The position numbers were made by a program, and so were the translations under genes. Below are positions 9,353 to 17,626 of a DNA stretch of 64,000 nucleotides, piece by piece. This DNA is from Lachnospiraceae bacterium Zagget3. GTDB taxonomy: Bacteria; Bacillota_A; Clostridia; Lachnospirales; Lachnospiraceae. The notes below the pieces were generated by a model, which ran no database searches, was not told where the DNA came from, and saw nothing but the letters and a program-made list of their open reading frames with translations. Positions within the stretch are counted from its first letter, which is position 1, and each line of letters begins with the position of its first letter. The DNA is taken from positions 186,001 to 250,000 of the forward strand of contig MSHE01000032.1 of assembly GCA_001941025.1 (NCBI GenBank), given 5' to 3'.

Positions 9353-10606
9353 TTACACCGTGTCGGAATCCTCGCCGTTTTCCTTTCGCTGCTCTAAAAG
9401 CACTTCCTCGACCACAGCCGTAAAGCTTCCATCCGCCAGATAAGCGCGGATCCGGTCTCCGCTTGTGAGGCCTGCCGCCTTTCTCACCCTGTTTCCGTCG
9501 GGGCCCTCCACAAACGCGTAGCCGCTCGAGAGCCTCTCCAGCGGAGAGCGGGAAGAAAGCGCCTCGGCGAGCAGTGCCAGCCGGTGCCGACGCTCGCTCA
9601 CCGTCTGTTCCATCCGGTTCTGCAGCTGCGTGGCTGCATCTGCCGCGCGATGGCGGTTCTCCGTGAGCCGGACGTTCGGGCTTCTCGCCAGAAGCTCCGC
9701 CCGCAGCCGGCGGATGCGTTCTTCGGTCTGCTCCAGACGGTCTCCGATGCCGCGGTTTAAGGTAAGGCGGATCGCTTCCAGCTCCTGCAAAAACTGTGCC
9801 GCGTCGAATACAGCCAGTTCCGCGGCTGCCGATGGCGTCGGCGCGCGCCGGTCCGCCACATAGTCCGCGATCGTGACATCCGTCTCGTGTCCCACCGCCG
9901 AGATGACCGGAACCGGGCAGTCAAAGATGGCCCGCGCGACAAGTTCCTCGTTGAACGCCCAGAGGTCTTCGATGGAACCCCCGCCGCGTCCGACGATCAT
10001 CACATCCACGCCGCGCGCCGCAAGCGCCCGGATGCCGTTCGCGATGGATTCGGCCGCGCCGTCCCCCTGCACCTGCGAGGGATAGAGGACGAGCTGTACG
10101 AACGGATTTCTCCGATGGGCAACCGTCTGAATGTCCCGCACGGCCGCTCCCGTGGGAGCCGTCACGACACCGATCACCGACGCATATTTCGGGATGGGCC
10201 ATTTGTACGCCTCGTCAAACATCCCCATCTCTTCCAGTCGGTTTTTCAACTCCTCATACTTCTGATATAAAAGACCCGTTCCCTGCGGAAGGATCTCTTC
10301 GGCGTAGAGCTGGTAGGAGCCGTTTTTCTCATAGACCCGGATCGCGCCGGAGACGATGACATGGTCTCCCGCCTTCATGGGAAACGTCAGTCCCTTCTTG
10401 CGGGAACCCGCGAACATCACCGCCGAGAGCACGCCGGTATCGTCTTTTAAAGTAAAATAAATATGTCCGGAGGAATGATACTTGCAATTCGAGACCTCTC
10501 CGCCAACCCGGATGCGGCTCATCATAAAATCCTGCGCAAACATATTTTTGATATAGGCATTCACCTGCCCTACGGAATATATATTTCCCTGTCTGTTTTC
10601 AGTCAT
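9353..10606 (-). CDS. xseA: Exodeoxyribonuclease VII large subunit
   Basis: The 417-residue catalytic subunit of the single-strand-specific exonuclease VII. An N-terminal OB fold (VGGEVSNCKYHSSGHIYFTLKD) is followed by the nuclease core with APTGAAVRDI, VGRGGGSIEDLWAFN and SAVGHETDVTIADYVAD, then a coiled-coil region and C-terminal tail. The start overlaps the nusB stop by 4 bp. Confidence 0.95.
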   Translation of the reverse strand: MTENRQGNIYSVGQVNAYIKNMFAQDFMMSRIRVGGEVSNCKYHSSGHIYFTLKDDTGVLSAVMFAGSRKKGLTFPMKAGDHVIVSGAIRVYEKNGSYQLYAEEILPQGTGLLYQKYEELKNRLEEMGMFDEAYKWPIPKYASVIGVVTAPTGAAVRDIQTVAHRRNPFVQLVLYPSQVQGDGAAESIANGIRALAARGVDVMIVGRGGGSIEDLWAFNEELVARAIFDCPVPVISAVGHETDVTIADYVADRRAPTPSAAAELAVFDAAQFLQELEAIRLTLNRGIGDRLEQTEERIRRLRAELLARSPNVRLTENRHRAADAATQLQNRMEQTVSERRHRLALLAEALSSRSPLERLSSGYAFVEGPDGNRVRKAAGLTSGDRIRAYLADGSFTAVVEEVLLEQRKENGEDSDTV

Positions 10607-11031
10607 GCCAGTTTTGCAAGGACCCCGTTGACAAAGGCCGCGCCGTGTTCGTCACCATACACTTTCGCCAGCTCCACAGCCTCATTGATGGCCACGGCCA
10701 CCGGGATCTCCTCCTCATACATCATCTCGTAGACAGCCAGCCGGATGATCGCGAGCTCCGCCTTGCCCATGCGCGTCGTCGTCCACCCTTCGGCACAGGC
10801 GTTGATCCGCGCGTCGATCTCGTCGAGGCGGTCACAGATCGCGCGCACTTTCGCCTCGATATAAGCCGCGTCCTGCTCTGTCATCTCCACCGGAGCGTCC
10901 GCTTCCTCGCCGTCGACCGCCTCATGGCACTGCATATTCAAAGGAAGCTGCGTCTCCAACTCCTCTCTTGTAAAAAATTCCGTGGAAAACAGCAGCAAAA
11001 AAATCTGCTGCCGGATCTGACTGCGGCTCAT
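10603..11031 (-). CDS. nusB: Transcription antitermination factor NusB
   Basis: A 142-residue all-helical RNA-binding protein that with NusE/S10 forms the rRNA antitermination complex. It begins MSRSQIRQQIFLLLFS and carries the conserved C-terminal part AINEAVELAKVYGDEHGAAFVNGVL. It lies between the Asp23-type gene and xseA, as in Bacillus and Clostridium. Confidence 0.94.
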   Translation of the reverse strand: MSRSQIRQQIFLLLFSTEFFTREELETQLPLNMQCHEAVDGEEADAPVEMTEQDAAYIEAKVRAICDRLDEIDARINACAEGWTTTRMGKAELAIIRLAVYEMMYEEEIPVAVAINEAVELAKVYGDEHGAAFVNGVLAKLA

Positions 11032-11052
11032 GCGAACACCCCGAACAAACGC

Positions 11053-11430
11053 TTAGGCCTGCGACTTCATGTCGACCTCGGCGATCCGGACATTGACACC
11101 GGATACCGTAAGCCCCGTCATGTTTTCGATCGCGGACTTCACCTTTTCCTGTACCACCTTGGAAACCGACGGGATCTCGTATCCATACGCGATATTGATC
11201 GCGAGGTCTACACGGACGCTGTCACCCTCCATCACGACCCGCACCCCCTTGGACAGATTCTTCGCTCCAAGGCGGCTGATCAGATCCGCCGTGATGTTGC
11301 CGTACATGGAAGTCACGCCATCCACCTCGGTCGCCGCCAGGCCGGCAATGATCGCGACCACCTCGTCGTTGACGTGCACATCGCCAAGCTCATCCTCTTT
11401 CAAACGGATTCCTCTTCTGTCATCAGCCAT
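11053..11430 (-). CDS. Asp23/Gls24 family protein (YqhY-like)
   Basis: A 125-residue member of the Asp23/Gls24 envelope-stress family, with the pattern VVAIIAGLAATEVDGVTSM followed by GVRVVMEGDSVRVDLAINI. Its place just upstream of nusB matches B. subtilis yqhY, linked there to control of fatty-acid synthesis; the role here is inferred only from synteny. It has a good AGGAGG and a promoter close upstream and is the first gene of the operon running to recN. In spore-formers the spoIIIA operon usually lies upstream of this gene; here ligA does. Confidence 0.88.
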   Translation of the reverse strand: MADDRRGIRLKEDELGDVHVNDEVVAIIAGLAATEVDGVTSMYGNITADLISRLGAKNLSKGVRVVMEGDSVRVDLAINIAYGYEIPSVSKVVQEKVKSAIENMTGLTVSGVNVRIAEVDMKSQA

Positions 11431-11467
11431 GAAAAAATCCTCCTTCTCATGTCGCTTAAGTATTCAC

Positions 11468-11496
11468 ATTATACACCATCAATGTATATTTTAAAA
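11468..11496 (-). promoter_or_regulatory. Promoter of the Asp23-nusB-xseAB-ispA-dxs operon
   Basis: A perfect TATAAT (11468-11473, minus strand) with a poor -35 TTTTAA (11491-11496) at 17 bp spacing, in the AT-rich gap before the Asp23-type gene. Confidence 0.5.
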
Positions 11497-11534
11497 CCGT
11501 TTTTATAGTTTCTTTATTGTTTCGGTCGGCCTCC

Positions 11535-13529
11535 TCACGGATGCAGGCGCTCCAAAAGTTCCGCTTCCGTGAGTACCGGAATGCCAAGCTGCGCCGCTTT
11601 GTCCAGCTTCGACCCGGCATTCTCCCCGGCGACGAGAAAATCCGTGTTTTTGCTGACGCTTCCGGTACACTTCCCTCCGTTTCGCGTGATCAACTCCGCG
11701 ATCTCGTCGCGGCTGTAGTGCTCCAGCGTGCCGGTGACGACAAAGGTAAGACCCTCGAGCGGTTTCGGCCCGTTCCCGTCATCCGCCTCCGGCATCTCCA
11801 TGCGAAGGCCCAGCTCCTCCAGCCGGCGCTGCAGGGCGCGGTGGCTTTCCTCCGCGTAAAACGTATGGATCGAGCGGGCCGTGATCTCGCCGACATCCGG
11901 CAGTTCCATCAGCTCCTCCACCGACGCGTCCGCCAGATCCCAGAGGCTGTGATAATGCCGCATGATCTCCCGCGCGGAGATCCGGCCGACATTGCGGATC
12001 GCGTAGCCGGTCAGCAGCCGGTCCGGCTCGTTTCCTTTGGACTCCTCGATCGCGGCAAGGATCCGGTCCGTATTTTTATCCTTCCCCAAAATTCCCTTCT
12101 CAACGAGCTCCTCCCGATGGTCCTTCAGACAATAGATATCCGCGATATCATGCAGGTATCCCTCTTTGATGAGCGCCTCGATGTATTTGGGACCGAAATT
12201 TTTGATATCCATCGCGTCTTTTCCCGCGAAGTACGTAAGCGTCCGCTGCAGCTGCGCGGGACACGACGGGTTCACGCAGTAGATGTCGCTCGTGTCCTCC
12301 TCGCGCACGAGCGGGGAGCCGCACACCGGGCAGACCGTCGGTGCGGCGAAAGGCCGGCCGGTCTGTTTCGTGACCCGGACGATGGCGGGAATGATCTCCC
12401 CCTGCTTCCGGCAGATCGCGTGACAGCCCTCCGAGATGCCGAGATTGTGTATATAATCGATGTTGTGCAGCGTTGCCTTTTGCACGTTCGTGCCGCACAG
12501 GCGCACCGGCTCGGCAAAGATCGCGCGAAATGTCATCTTGCCGGTCCTGCCGACCCCCACCTCGATCGTGTCGATCACGACCTCCTTTTCCTCCGGCGGA
12601 TATTTGTAGGCGATATGGCCGGCGGAGTACTTGCTCCCGGCCGGAAAATCCGCCCGGTAGGCGATCTGATCGATCTTTACGACGGCCCCGTCAATGTCGT
12701 GGTCGAGGTCGCCCCGCCGCTCACCGATCGCGTCAATGGCGGAAAGGATCTCCTCCGGCGTCTCACAGAGCGTGTGAAACACCACGGGGACACCCTTTTT
12801 TTCAAGCAGCGCCAGGCTTTCCGTTTGGGAGTGCAGGAGATCCGTGCCGTTGTCATAGGCGTCCTGCACATTAAAGACGAACATGCGAAGCCCCCGCTCC
12901 CGCACGATGGCGGAGTCAAGCTGCCGGAGCGTCCCCGCCGCGAGGTTGCGCGGATTGGCCGCGGGCTTCTTCCCCGCGATCTCCTGCTCCGAATTAAAGC
13001 GCTCGAAATCCTCGAGCGACATGTAGACCTCCCCGCGCAGCTCCACATATCCCGGCAGACCGAGTTCCTGTTTTACGTCGGGGATCACGCGGGCGTTCGC
13101 CGTCACATCCTCGCCGACGAAGCCGTCGCCGCGCGTCTCGGCAAGCGCAAGCTGCCCGTCCTGATACCGCAGGCTCATGCTGAGCCCGTCGATCTTTTCT
13201 TCCACGGAAAACCGCGCGTCGGGATGCGTTTTCTTTACTTCTTCCACCCAGGCGGATACCTCGTCCTTTGTAAAGACATCCTCGATGCTGAGCATTGGCA
13301 CATGGTGCGTCACGGAGACGCCCGCCTCGCGCTTCGCGCTGCCGCCGACCTTCTGCGTCGGGGAGTCCGGGGTCACCCAGTCCGGATGGTCGCGCTCGAT
13401 CGCCTTTAAGTCGCGCATGAGCGCGTCGTAGTCCGCGTCGGAGATCTCCGGCGCGTCCGCGTTGTAATAGCGGTCCATGTGGTACTCGATCGTCTTTTTC
13501 AGTTCTTTGTATTTCTGCTTTTCACTCAT
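11535..13529 (-). CDS. ligA: NAD-dependent DNA ligase
   Basis: The 664-residue replicative and repair ligase of bacteria. Visible parts: the Ia/adenylation domain with the AMP-accepting Lys112 in EKIDGLSMSL, the OB fold, a four-cysteine zinc finger (CPVCG ... CVNPSCPAQ), helix-hairpin-helix repeats (TGYAIRNVGRISAREI; LPDVGEITARSI) and a C-terminal BRCT domain (LEGLTFVVTGTLEHYSRDEI). The length is standard and no residue is missing. It starts 31 bp after the end of the RluF-type gene. Confidence 0.97.
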   Translation of the reverse strand: MSEKQKYKELKKTIEYHMDRYYNADAPEISDADYDALMRDLKAIERDHPDWVTPDSPTQKVGGSAKREAGVSVTHHVPMLSIEDVFTKDEVSAWVEEVKKTHPDARFSVEEKIDGLSMSLRYQDGQLALAETRGDGFVGEDVTANARVIPDVKQELGLPGYVELRGEVYMSLEDFERFNSEQEIAGKKPAANPRNLAAGTLRQLDSAIVRERGLRMFVFNVQDAYDNGTDLLHSQTESLALLEKKGVPVVFHTLCETPEEILSAIDAIGERRGDLDHDIDGAVVKIDQIAYRADFPAGSKYSAGHIAYKYPPEEKEVVIDTIEVGVGRTGKMTFRAIFAEPVRLCGTNVQKATLHNIDYIHNLGISEGCHAICRKQGEIIPAIVRVTKQTGRPFAAPTVCPVCGSPLVREEDTSDIYCVNPSCPAQLQRTLTYFAGKDAMDIKNFGPKYIEALIKEGYLHDIADIYCLKDHREELVEKGILGKDKNTDRILAAIEESKGNEPDRLLTGYAIRNVGRISAREIMRHYHSLWDLADASVEELMELPDVGEITARSIHTFYAEESHRALQRRLEELGLRMEMPEADDGNGPKPLEGLTFVVTGTLEHYSRDEIAELITRNGGKCTGSVSKNTDFLVAGENAGSKLDKAAQLGIPVLTEAELLERLHP

Positions 13530-13560
13530 ACTGCACCTTTTTTAACAGTTTGGCCGCAGT

Positions 13561-14370
13561 TCACCGGTCTCTTCCGCCCCGGACGCCTGCCCGGCAATCG
13601 ACACGAGGCGCGCTGGTAGAATCCTGAATCAGCCGCGTCAGTTCTTCCCGCTCCGCCTCCGTCACCTCGCGGTATTCGCCGACGGCAAGGTCGCCGAGCT
13701 CAATGTTTAAGACACGGACACGCACCAGCCGCATGACGCGGTAGCCGTAAGCCTCGCACATGCGGCGGATCTGACGGTTTAAGCCCTGTGTCAGCACGAT
13801 CGTAAACGAACGCTTCCCCTCCGGCCTCACGCGGCAGGGACGGGTGGTCCGGTCCAGCTCCTCCAGATAGATGCCGCGCTGCAGGGCGTCGAGAAACGCG
13901 TCAGTCACATCCCGGTCGACCGTCACGAAATATTCCTTTTCATGGTAATTCCCGCCCCGCAGAATGCGGTTGACGAGGTCTCCCCTGTTCGTGAGGAGGA
14001 TGAGCCCCTCAGAGCGCTTGTCAAGCCGCCCGATGGGATAGATACGTTTCGGATAGTTGATATAGTCAATGATGTTGTCGTGTTCCCGCCGCTCGGCCGT
14101 ACAGACAATGCCGGCCGGCTTGTGAAACGCGAGCAGGATCTCCTCCTCTTCCGGCCGCACCGGCGTTTCGCGAAAACAGACCTCCTCGCCCGGCAGCACC
14201 CGGTCTCCGAGCCGCGCTGTCCGGCCGTCAATCGTCACATGGCCGGCCGCGATCTCCCGGTCCGCCGCGCGACGCGAACAGACCCCGGCCTCGCTCAGAT
14301 AGCGGTTGATCCGGACTCCTTCCGCCTGCTCCTTCGTCTCTGCTGTGGTGTTCGTGTGTTCCGCGTCCAT
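13561..14370 (-). CDS. rluF: RluF-type 23S rRNA pseudouridine synthase
   Basis: A RsuA-family pseudouridine synthase: an N-terminal S4 domain (INRYLSEAGVCSRRAADREI) and a catalytic domain with the nucleophile Asp in GRLDKRSEGLILLTN. The segment AERREHDNIIDYINYPKRIY and the following GGNYHEKEYFVTVD are closer to RluF (position 2604 of 23S rRNA) than to RluB or RsuA. I prefer the ATG at 14370 with GGGAGG upstream; an in-frame TTG at 14400 would add ten residues but has no ribosome binding site. The last ~15 residues are a basic low-complexity tail. Confidence 0.88.
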   Translation of the reverse strand: MDAEHTNTTAETKEQAEGVRINRYLSEAGVCSRRAADREIAAGHVTIDGRTARLGDRVLPGEEVCFRETPVRPEEEEILLAFHKPAGIVCTAERREHDNIIDYINYPKRIYPIGRLDKRSEGLILLTNRGDLVNRILRGGNYHEKEYFVTVDRDVTDAFLDALQRGIYLEELDRTTRPCRVRPEGKRSFTIVLTQGLNRQIRRMCEAYGYRVMRLVRVRVLNIELGDLAVGEYREVTEAEREELTRLIQDSTSAPRVDCRAGVRGGRDR

Positions 14371-14410
14371 CCCGGCCGTGTTCCTCCCAATCGTACGCAA
14401 AGCGAGAAGA

Positions 14411-14908
14411 CTAGTTTACTAAAATATTGCTGAAAAACGGAATGTTGGTCCGCATGATGGTTGCCACCCCGTTTCCGATGTACATCATAATGATTCCGGA
14501 GATAATGTTGCCGCAGACGACACTCAAGATCATCCACCGCGGCTTCATGCTGATCACGATGGCAATGATGGAGCCCGTCCAGGTGCCCATTCCCGGGACC
14601 GGCACCGCCGTCCAGACAAAGACCGCCAGCGTGCCGAAGCGGTTTAACTGCTTTTCGTGCTTTGCAGCCAGCCGGTCCGTCCAGTTGATGAAGCGCATGA
14701 TCCAGCCTTTCTTACGGCACAGATCAAAAAACCACCGCCCCAGAAACGCCAGCGCGACCACGACGATGCTCGTGCCGATCAGGCCGGCAATATAGGCGGT
14801 GATCGGCCGCAGGCCGAGCACGATGCCGAACGGGATCCCCACTTTGATTTCGATCGCGGGGATCATGGACACCAAAATTGTGTAGATGAATCTTCGGAAT
14901 AAGACCAA
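14411..14908 (-). CDS. Small multi-drug export family membrane protein
   Basis: About 165 residues with four or five hydrophobic segments and the family core IEIKVGIPFGIVLGL, followed later by TAVPVPGMGTWTGSIIA, which identify the COG2426 small multi-drug export group. Despite the name, transport by this family is poorly established. The best start is a TTG at 14908 with GGAGG five bases upstream; a GTG at 14935 would add nine residues without a ribosome binding site. It is divergent from tRNA-Arg. Confidence 0.85.
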   Translation of the reverse strand: MVLFRRFIYTILVSMIPAIEIKVGIPFGIVLGLRPITAYIAGLIGTSIVVVALAFLGRWFFDLCRKKGWIMRFINWTDRLAAKHEKQLNRFGTLAVFVWTAVPVPGMGTWTGSIIAIVISMKPRWMILSVVCGNIISGIIMMYIGNGVATIMRTNIPFFSNILVN

Positions 14909-14925
14909 TTTTTCCTCCGCCGCGC

Positions 14926-14954
14926 TTGCGGGCACGCGGCTTTTATGATATGAT
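14926..14954 (+). promoter_or_regulatory. Promoter of tRNA-Arg
   Basis: TTGCGG (14926-14931), a 17 bp spacer and TATGAT (14949-14954), ending 22 bp before the mature tRNA. The -35 overlaps the beginning of the divergent membrane-protein gene. Confidence 0.55.
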
Positions 14955-14976
14955 ACCGATGCGCGTTTTTAAAAAA

Positions 14977-15048
14977 GCAACCGTAGTCTAAAGGATAGAA
15001 CGCAGGACTCCGACTCCTGTAATGTGGGTTCGATTCCCGCCGGTTGCA
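14977..15048 (+). tRNA. tRNA-Arg (anticodon CCG)
   Basis: A 72-base cloverleaf. The acceptor stem pairs GCAACCG with CGGTTGC, the anticodon stem pairs CAGGA with TCCTG around the loop CTCCGAC (anticodon CCG), and the T arm is GTGGG-TTCGATT-CCCGC. The discriminator is A, and CCA is not encoded. Confidence 0.95.
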
Positions 15049-15064
15049 TGATACTGGGTACGGC

Positions 15065-15103
15065 AAGACGCAAAGCGGATGCGTGCATCCGGCTTTGCGT
15101 CTT
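15065..15103 (+). terminator. Strong hairpin after tRNA-Arg
   Basis: An 18-pair stem: AAGACGCAAAGC then GGATGC, a GT loop, GCATCC, one unpaired G and GCTTTGCGTCTT. The T-run is very short, so it may serve in RNA processing as much as in termination. Confidence 0.7.
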
Positions 15104-15115
15104 TCGGACCCTAAC

Positions 15116-15206
15116 AATCATGAGCAAGTAGCCCGATAGGGCGGATTGCGAATGCTTGTAGGATTGCGAGAGTGCGCAGCACGCAGCAATCCGTAGTATC
15201 ATGATT
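15116..15206. repeat. Palindromic intergenic element between tRNA-Arg and aroK
   Basis: Nested inverted repeats across ~90 bp. The outer arms are AATCATGA (15116-15123) and TCATGATT (15199-15206); the inner arms are CGGATTGC (15142-15149) and GCAATCCG (15186-15193). A further GGATTGC copy lies between them. It reaches into the aroK stop codon. It may be a folded RNA or a dispersed palindromic repeat; no coding frame is convincing. Confidence 0.55.
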
Positions 15207-15756
15207 ATTTTAGAATCTCAATTATCTCCTCCACGATCTCCTCCGGCGTTTTGCCGTCCGTCACGACCGTGAAATCCGCGACCTCCTGGTAGGCAGGCTC
15301 GCGCTCCTTCATATGCTGCTCGATATACCCTACACTCTGGTGGTCCTTCAAAAGCGGGCGCTCATAATACTCTACCTGTGCCAGGCGATCGTGCGCTGTC
15401 TGCGGCTCTGCGGTCAACAGGATGACTGTGCCGGTGTCGTTAAGAATCTGGATGTTCTCCTCGCGCAGGATCACGCCTCCGCCGCAGGCGACGATAACCG
15501 GCTCTCCTTCCGAGGCCAGCTTAAGCTGTGCCGTCTCTCTGTTCCGAAAGCCCTGCTCGCCATGGCGGAAAAACACATCCTCGATCGTGATGCCCCCGGT
15601 ATGAACGACTTCTTCATCCGTGTCGATCGCCTTTATGCCCGTGGCTTTCTCAAATGCCTTTGCCACCGTCGTCTTTCCGGTACCCATATACCCGACCAGA
15701 TAAACGGGTTTGTCCAGAGTTATGCTTGCGCTGGTAGATTCATTTTTTTCACTCAT
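15205..15756 (-). CDS. aroK: Shikimate kinase
   Basis: A 183-residue kinase that phosphorylates shikimate at the 3-hydroxyl. It shows the P-loop GYMGTGKTT, DTDEEV for shikimate and magnesium, FRNRET, and CGGGVILRE. It is the second gene of a two-gene operon with aroD, 16 bp downstream of it. The C-terminus runs into the palindromic element. Confidence 0.94.
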   Translation of the reverse strand: MSEKNESTSASITLDKPVYLVGYMGTGKTTVAKAFEKATGIKAIDTDEEVVHTGGITIEDVFFRHGEQGFRNRETAQLKLASEGEPVIVACGGGVILREENIQILNDTGTVILLTAEPQTAHDRLAQVEYYERPLLKDHQSVGYIEQHMKEREPAYQEVADFTVVTDGKTPEEIVEEIIEILK

Positions 15757-15772
15757 AAATATCCTCCTCTTT

Positions 15773-16543
15773 CTAGTCTACCATTTTGCTGCTATGAAGC
15801 GCGTCCAGGATCACGGCCAGCGTGTCAGCCTGCAGCTGCCCCGGTGCCGAACCTTCTCCATCCGCGCCAAACGTGACGCACGAACCAAACGTCTCGCCGC
15901 TCACACGGCTTACCACGCCCAGGTCTCCCATGGCGATCGTAATGATCCGGCAGTCCGGATCGGTTTGTTTCGTATCGCTTGTCAGACGGAGCAGACGAAC
16001 CACATCATCCGGGGATTGCGGCATGACAGCCAGCTTCGCGATGTCCGCGCCGCTCGCCAAAAGCTGCTCCATCAGTTTCTTGAGGATCACATCGTCCGGA
16101 GTCGCGCGAAAATCATGGTGCGAGGCGATCACGCGCACGCCCGTCTGCTGCAGGCGGCGGATCTCCCGCTCCGGTTTTTCACGCTCAAAATATTCGAGGT
16201 CTATCATGTCGATGCTCCCGCTTTTCGCCGCGATCTCGCACGCATGGAGTATTTCGGACTCCGAAAGGGTCGCGCAGCCACCCTGGTTCTTTGTGCGGAT
16301 CGTAAAAAGCAGGACCACATCCCGTGTAAAAGGACGCAGACCCTCCAAAACGGCACGCACCGCGTCAGGTTGTCCGACACCGGAAAACCGGTCCGCGCGC
16401 CACTCGATCATCTGCGCGCCGCGCTCTGCCAATGACTGAACGCGTGCCGCGATGTCCTCCCGTTCCTGTTCCACAACGGGGACACAGATAACCGGACGGC
16501 CGTCACCGAACCGAATTCCCTTGATCTCCAACGAATCCTGCAT
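15773..16543 (-). CDS. aroD: 3-dehydroquinate dehydratase, type I
   Basis: A 256-residue class I dehydroquinase that forms 3-dehydroshikimate through a Schiff-base lysine. Family segments are EWRADRF near the N-terminus, VIASHHDF with the catalytic His, ADIAKLAVMPQS with the Schiff-base Lys, and GVVSRVSGETFGSCVTFG near the C-terminus. AGGAGG precedes the ATG. It is transcribed divergently from aroE. Confidence 0.95.
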   Translation of the reverse strand: MQDSLEIKGIRFGDGRPVICVPVVEQEREDIAARVQSLAERGAQMIEWRADRFSGVGQPDAVRAVLEGLRPFTRDVVLLFTIRTKNQGGCATLSESEILHACEIAAKSGSIDMIDLEYFEREKPEREIRRLQQTGVRVIASHHDFRATPDDVILKKLMEQLLASGADIAKLAVMPQSPDDVVRLLRLTSDTKQTDPDCRIITIAMGDLGVVSRVSGETFGSCVTFGADGEGSAPGQLQADTLAVILDALHSSKMVD

Positions 16544-16576
16544 CGAATCCTCCTGCGTGCTGCCGCTTATGTATTT

Positions 16577-16605
16577 AGTATAACTTACCAGCGAAAAAGG
16601 TGCAA
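16577..16605 (-). promoter_or_regulatory. Promoter of aroD-aroK
   Basis: TATACT (16577-16582, minus strand) with TTGCAC (16600-16605) 17 bp upstream. The -35 lies only a few bases from the -35 of the divergent aroE promoter, so one bound regulator could affect both. Confidence 0.55.
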
Positions 16606-16609
16606 GTCG

Positions 16610-16638
16610 TTGACAATATTTCTGCCATCCATTATAAC
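16610..16638 (+). promoter_or_regulatory. Promoter of aroE-aroF-tmcAL
   Basis: TTGACA (16610-16615), 17 bp and TATAAC (16633-16638): an almost perfect vegetative promoter. AGGAGG follows at 16645-16650, before the aroE ATG. Confidence 0.8.
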
Positions 16639-16660
16639 TGATATAGGAGGGAACACACTT

Positions 16661-17566
16661 ATGGAGATTACAGGAAAAACCGGCCTTGCGGCCGTGATCG
16701 GCTGCCCGGCCTCACACAGCATATCCCCGCAGATGAGCAACCTTTCTTTCGAGGCGCTCGGGATCGACTGTATCTACCTCGCGTTTGATGTGCGGGAAGA
16801 GGATCTGCAGGCCGCCGTCGAGGGACTGAAGGCGGTCGGTGCCATTGGCTACAACGTGACGATGCCCTTCAAAGAAAAGATCCTTCCCTATATGGATGAG
16901 CTGACGGAGGCGGCGCGTTTCGCCGGATCGTGCAACACGGTCATCCAAAAGGACGGACGCGCGATCGGACACACGACGGACGGCGAGGGATTCCTGCGTT
17001 CCGCCGCGGAAAACGGATGCGATCTGACCGGAAAAAAGTTTTCCATCCTCGGCGCGGGCGGGGCGGCGAAGTCCATTATCGCGCACGCGGCGTTAAACGG
17101 CGTGGCCGCGATCGATATCTTCCGCCGTATGAAAAAACCGGCGAGAGCGGGTGATCATGCCCGGGCAGAGTGGATCGCCGCCTATGCGGGGACCGTGGCC
17201 CTCGCGAGGCAGATCTCGGAAGCGACCGGCTGTGACATCAACGTATACGACATCGCGGACAACAACGCGCTGCAAAAGAGCCTCTCCGGGAGCGTGATGC
17301 TCGTCAACGCGACGAGCGCCGGCATGGAGCCAAACGTGGACGATTGTCCGATCACGGATCCCACCCTCCTTTCTCCGCCGCTGTTTGTCTACGATGTGAT
17401 CTATCATCCGAAGGAGACAAAACTGCTTCGCCTGGCGCGCGCCGCCGGCTGCGGGACAGCAAACGGAGAAGGCATGCTGCTTTACCAGGGGGCCGCTTCG
17501 TTTCAGTGCTGGACCGGGCAGGAGATGCCGGTCGACCTCGTGCGAAGACAGGTCTTTTCGTCCTGA
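16661..17566 (+). CDS. aroE: Shikimate dehydrogenase
   Basis: A 301-residue NADP-linked enzyme reducing 3-dehydroshikimate. Substrate-binding residues lie in GCPASHSISPQMSN and YNVTMPFKEKI. The Rossmann loop is LGAGGAAKS, and NATSAGM and GEGMLLYQGAASF complete the family pattern. The ATG at 16661 has AGGAGG ten bases upstream; the frame is open further upstream but runs through the promoter. It is slightly longer than usual because of an insertion around residues 150-170. Confidence 0.95.
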   Translation: MEITGKTGLAAVIGCPASHSISPQMSNLSFEALGIDCIYLAFDVREEDLQAAVEGLKAVGAIGYNVTMPFKEKILPYMDELTEAARFAGSCNTVIQKDGRAIGHTTDGEGFLRSAAENGCDLTGKKFSILGAGGAAKSIIAHAALNGVAAIDIFRRMKKPARAGDHARAEWIAAYAGTVALARQISEATGCDINVYDIADNNALQKSLSGSVMLVNATSAGMEPNVDDCPITDPTLLSPPLFVYDVIYHPKETKLLRLARAAGCGTANGEGMLLYQGAASFQCWTGQEMPVDLVRRQVFSS

Positions 17567-17626
17567 CGCGCGGCTTAGGCGACGCGCCGGAAATATGCAA
17601 TTCAATGACAACAGGAGAGAAAAGCC

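Noticed and set aside
11517..13409. Long open frame (630 codons) on the plus strand opposite ligA
   Set aside because: It lacks any domain-like pattern and mirrors the GC-rich third-position bias of ligA; ligA has every expected motif.
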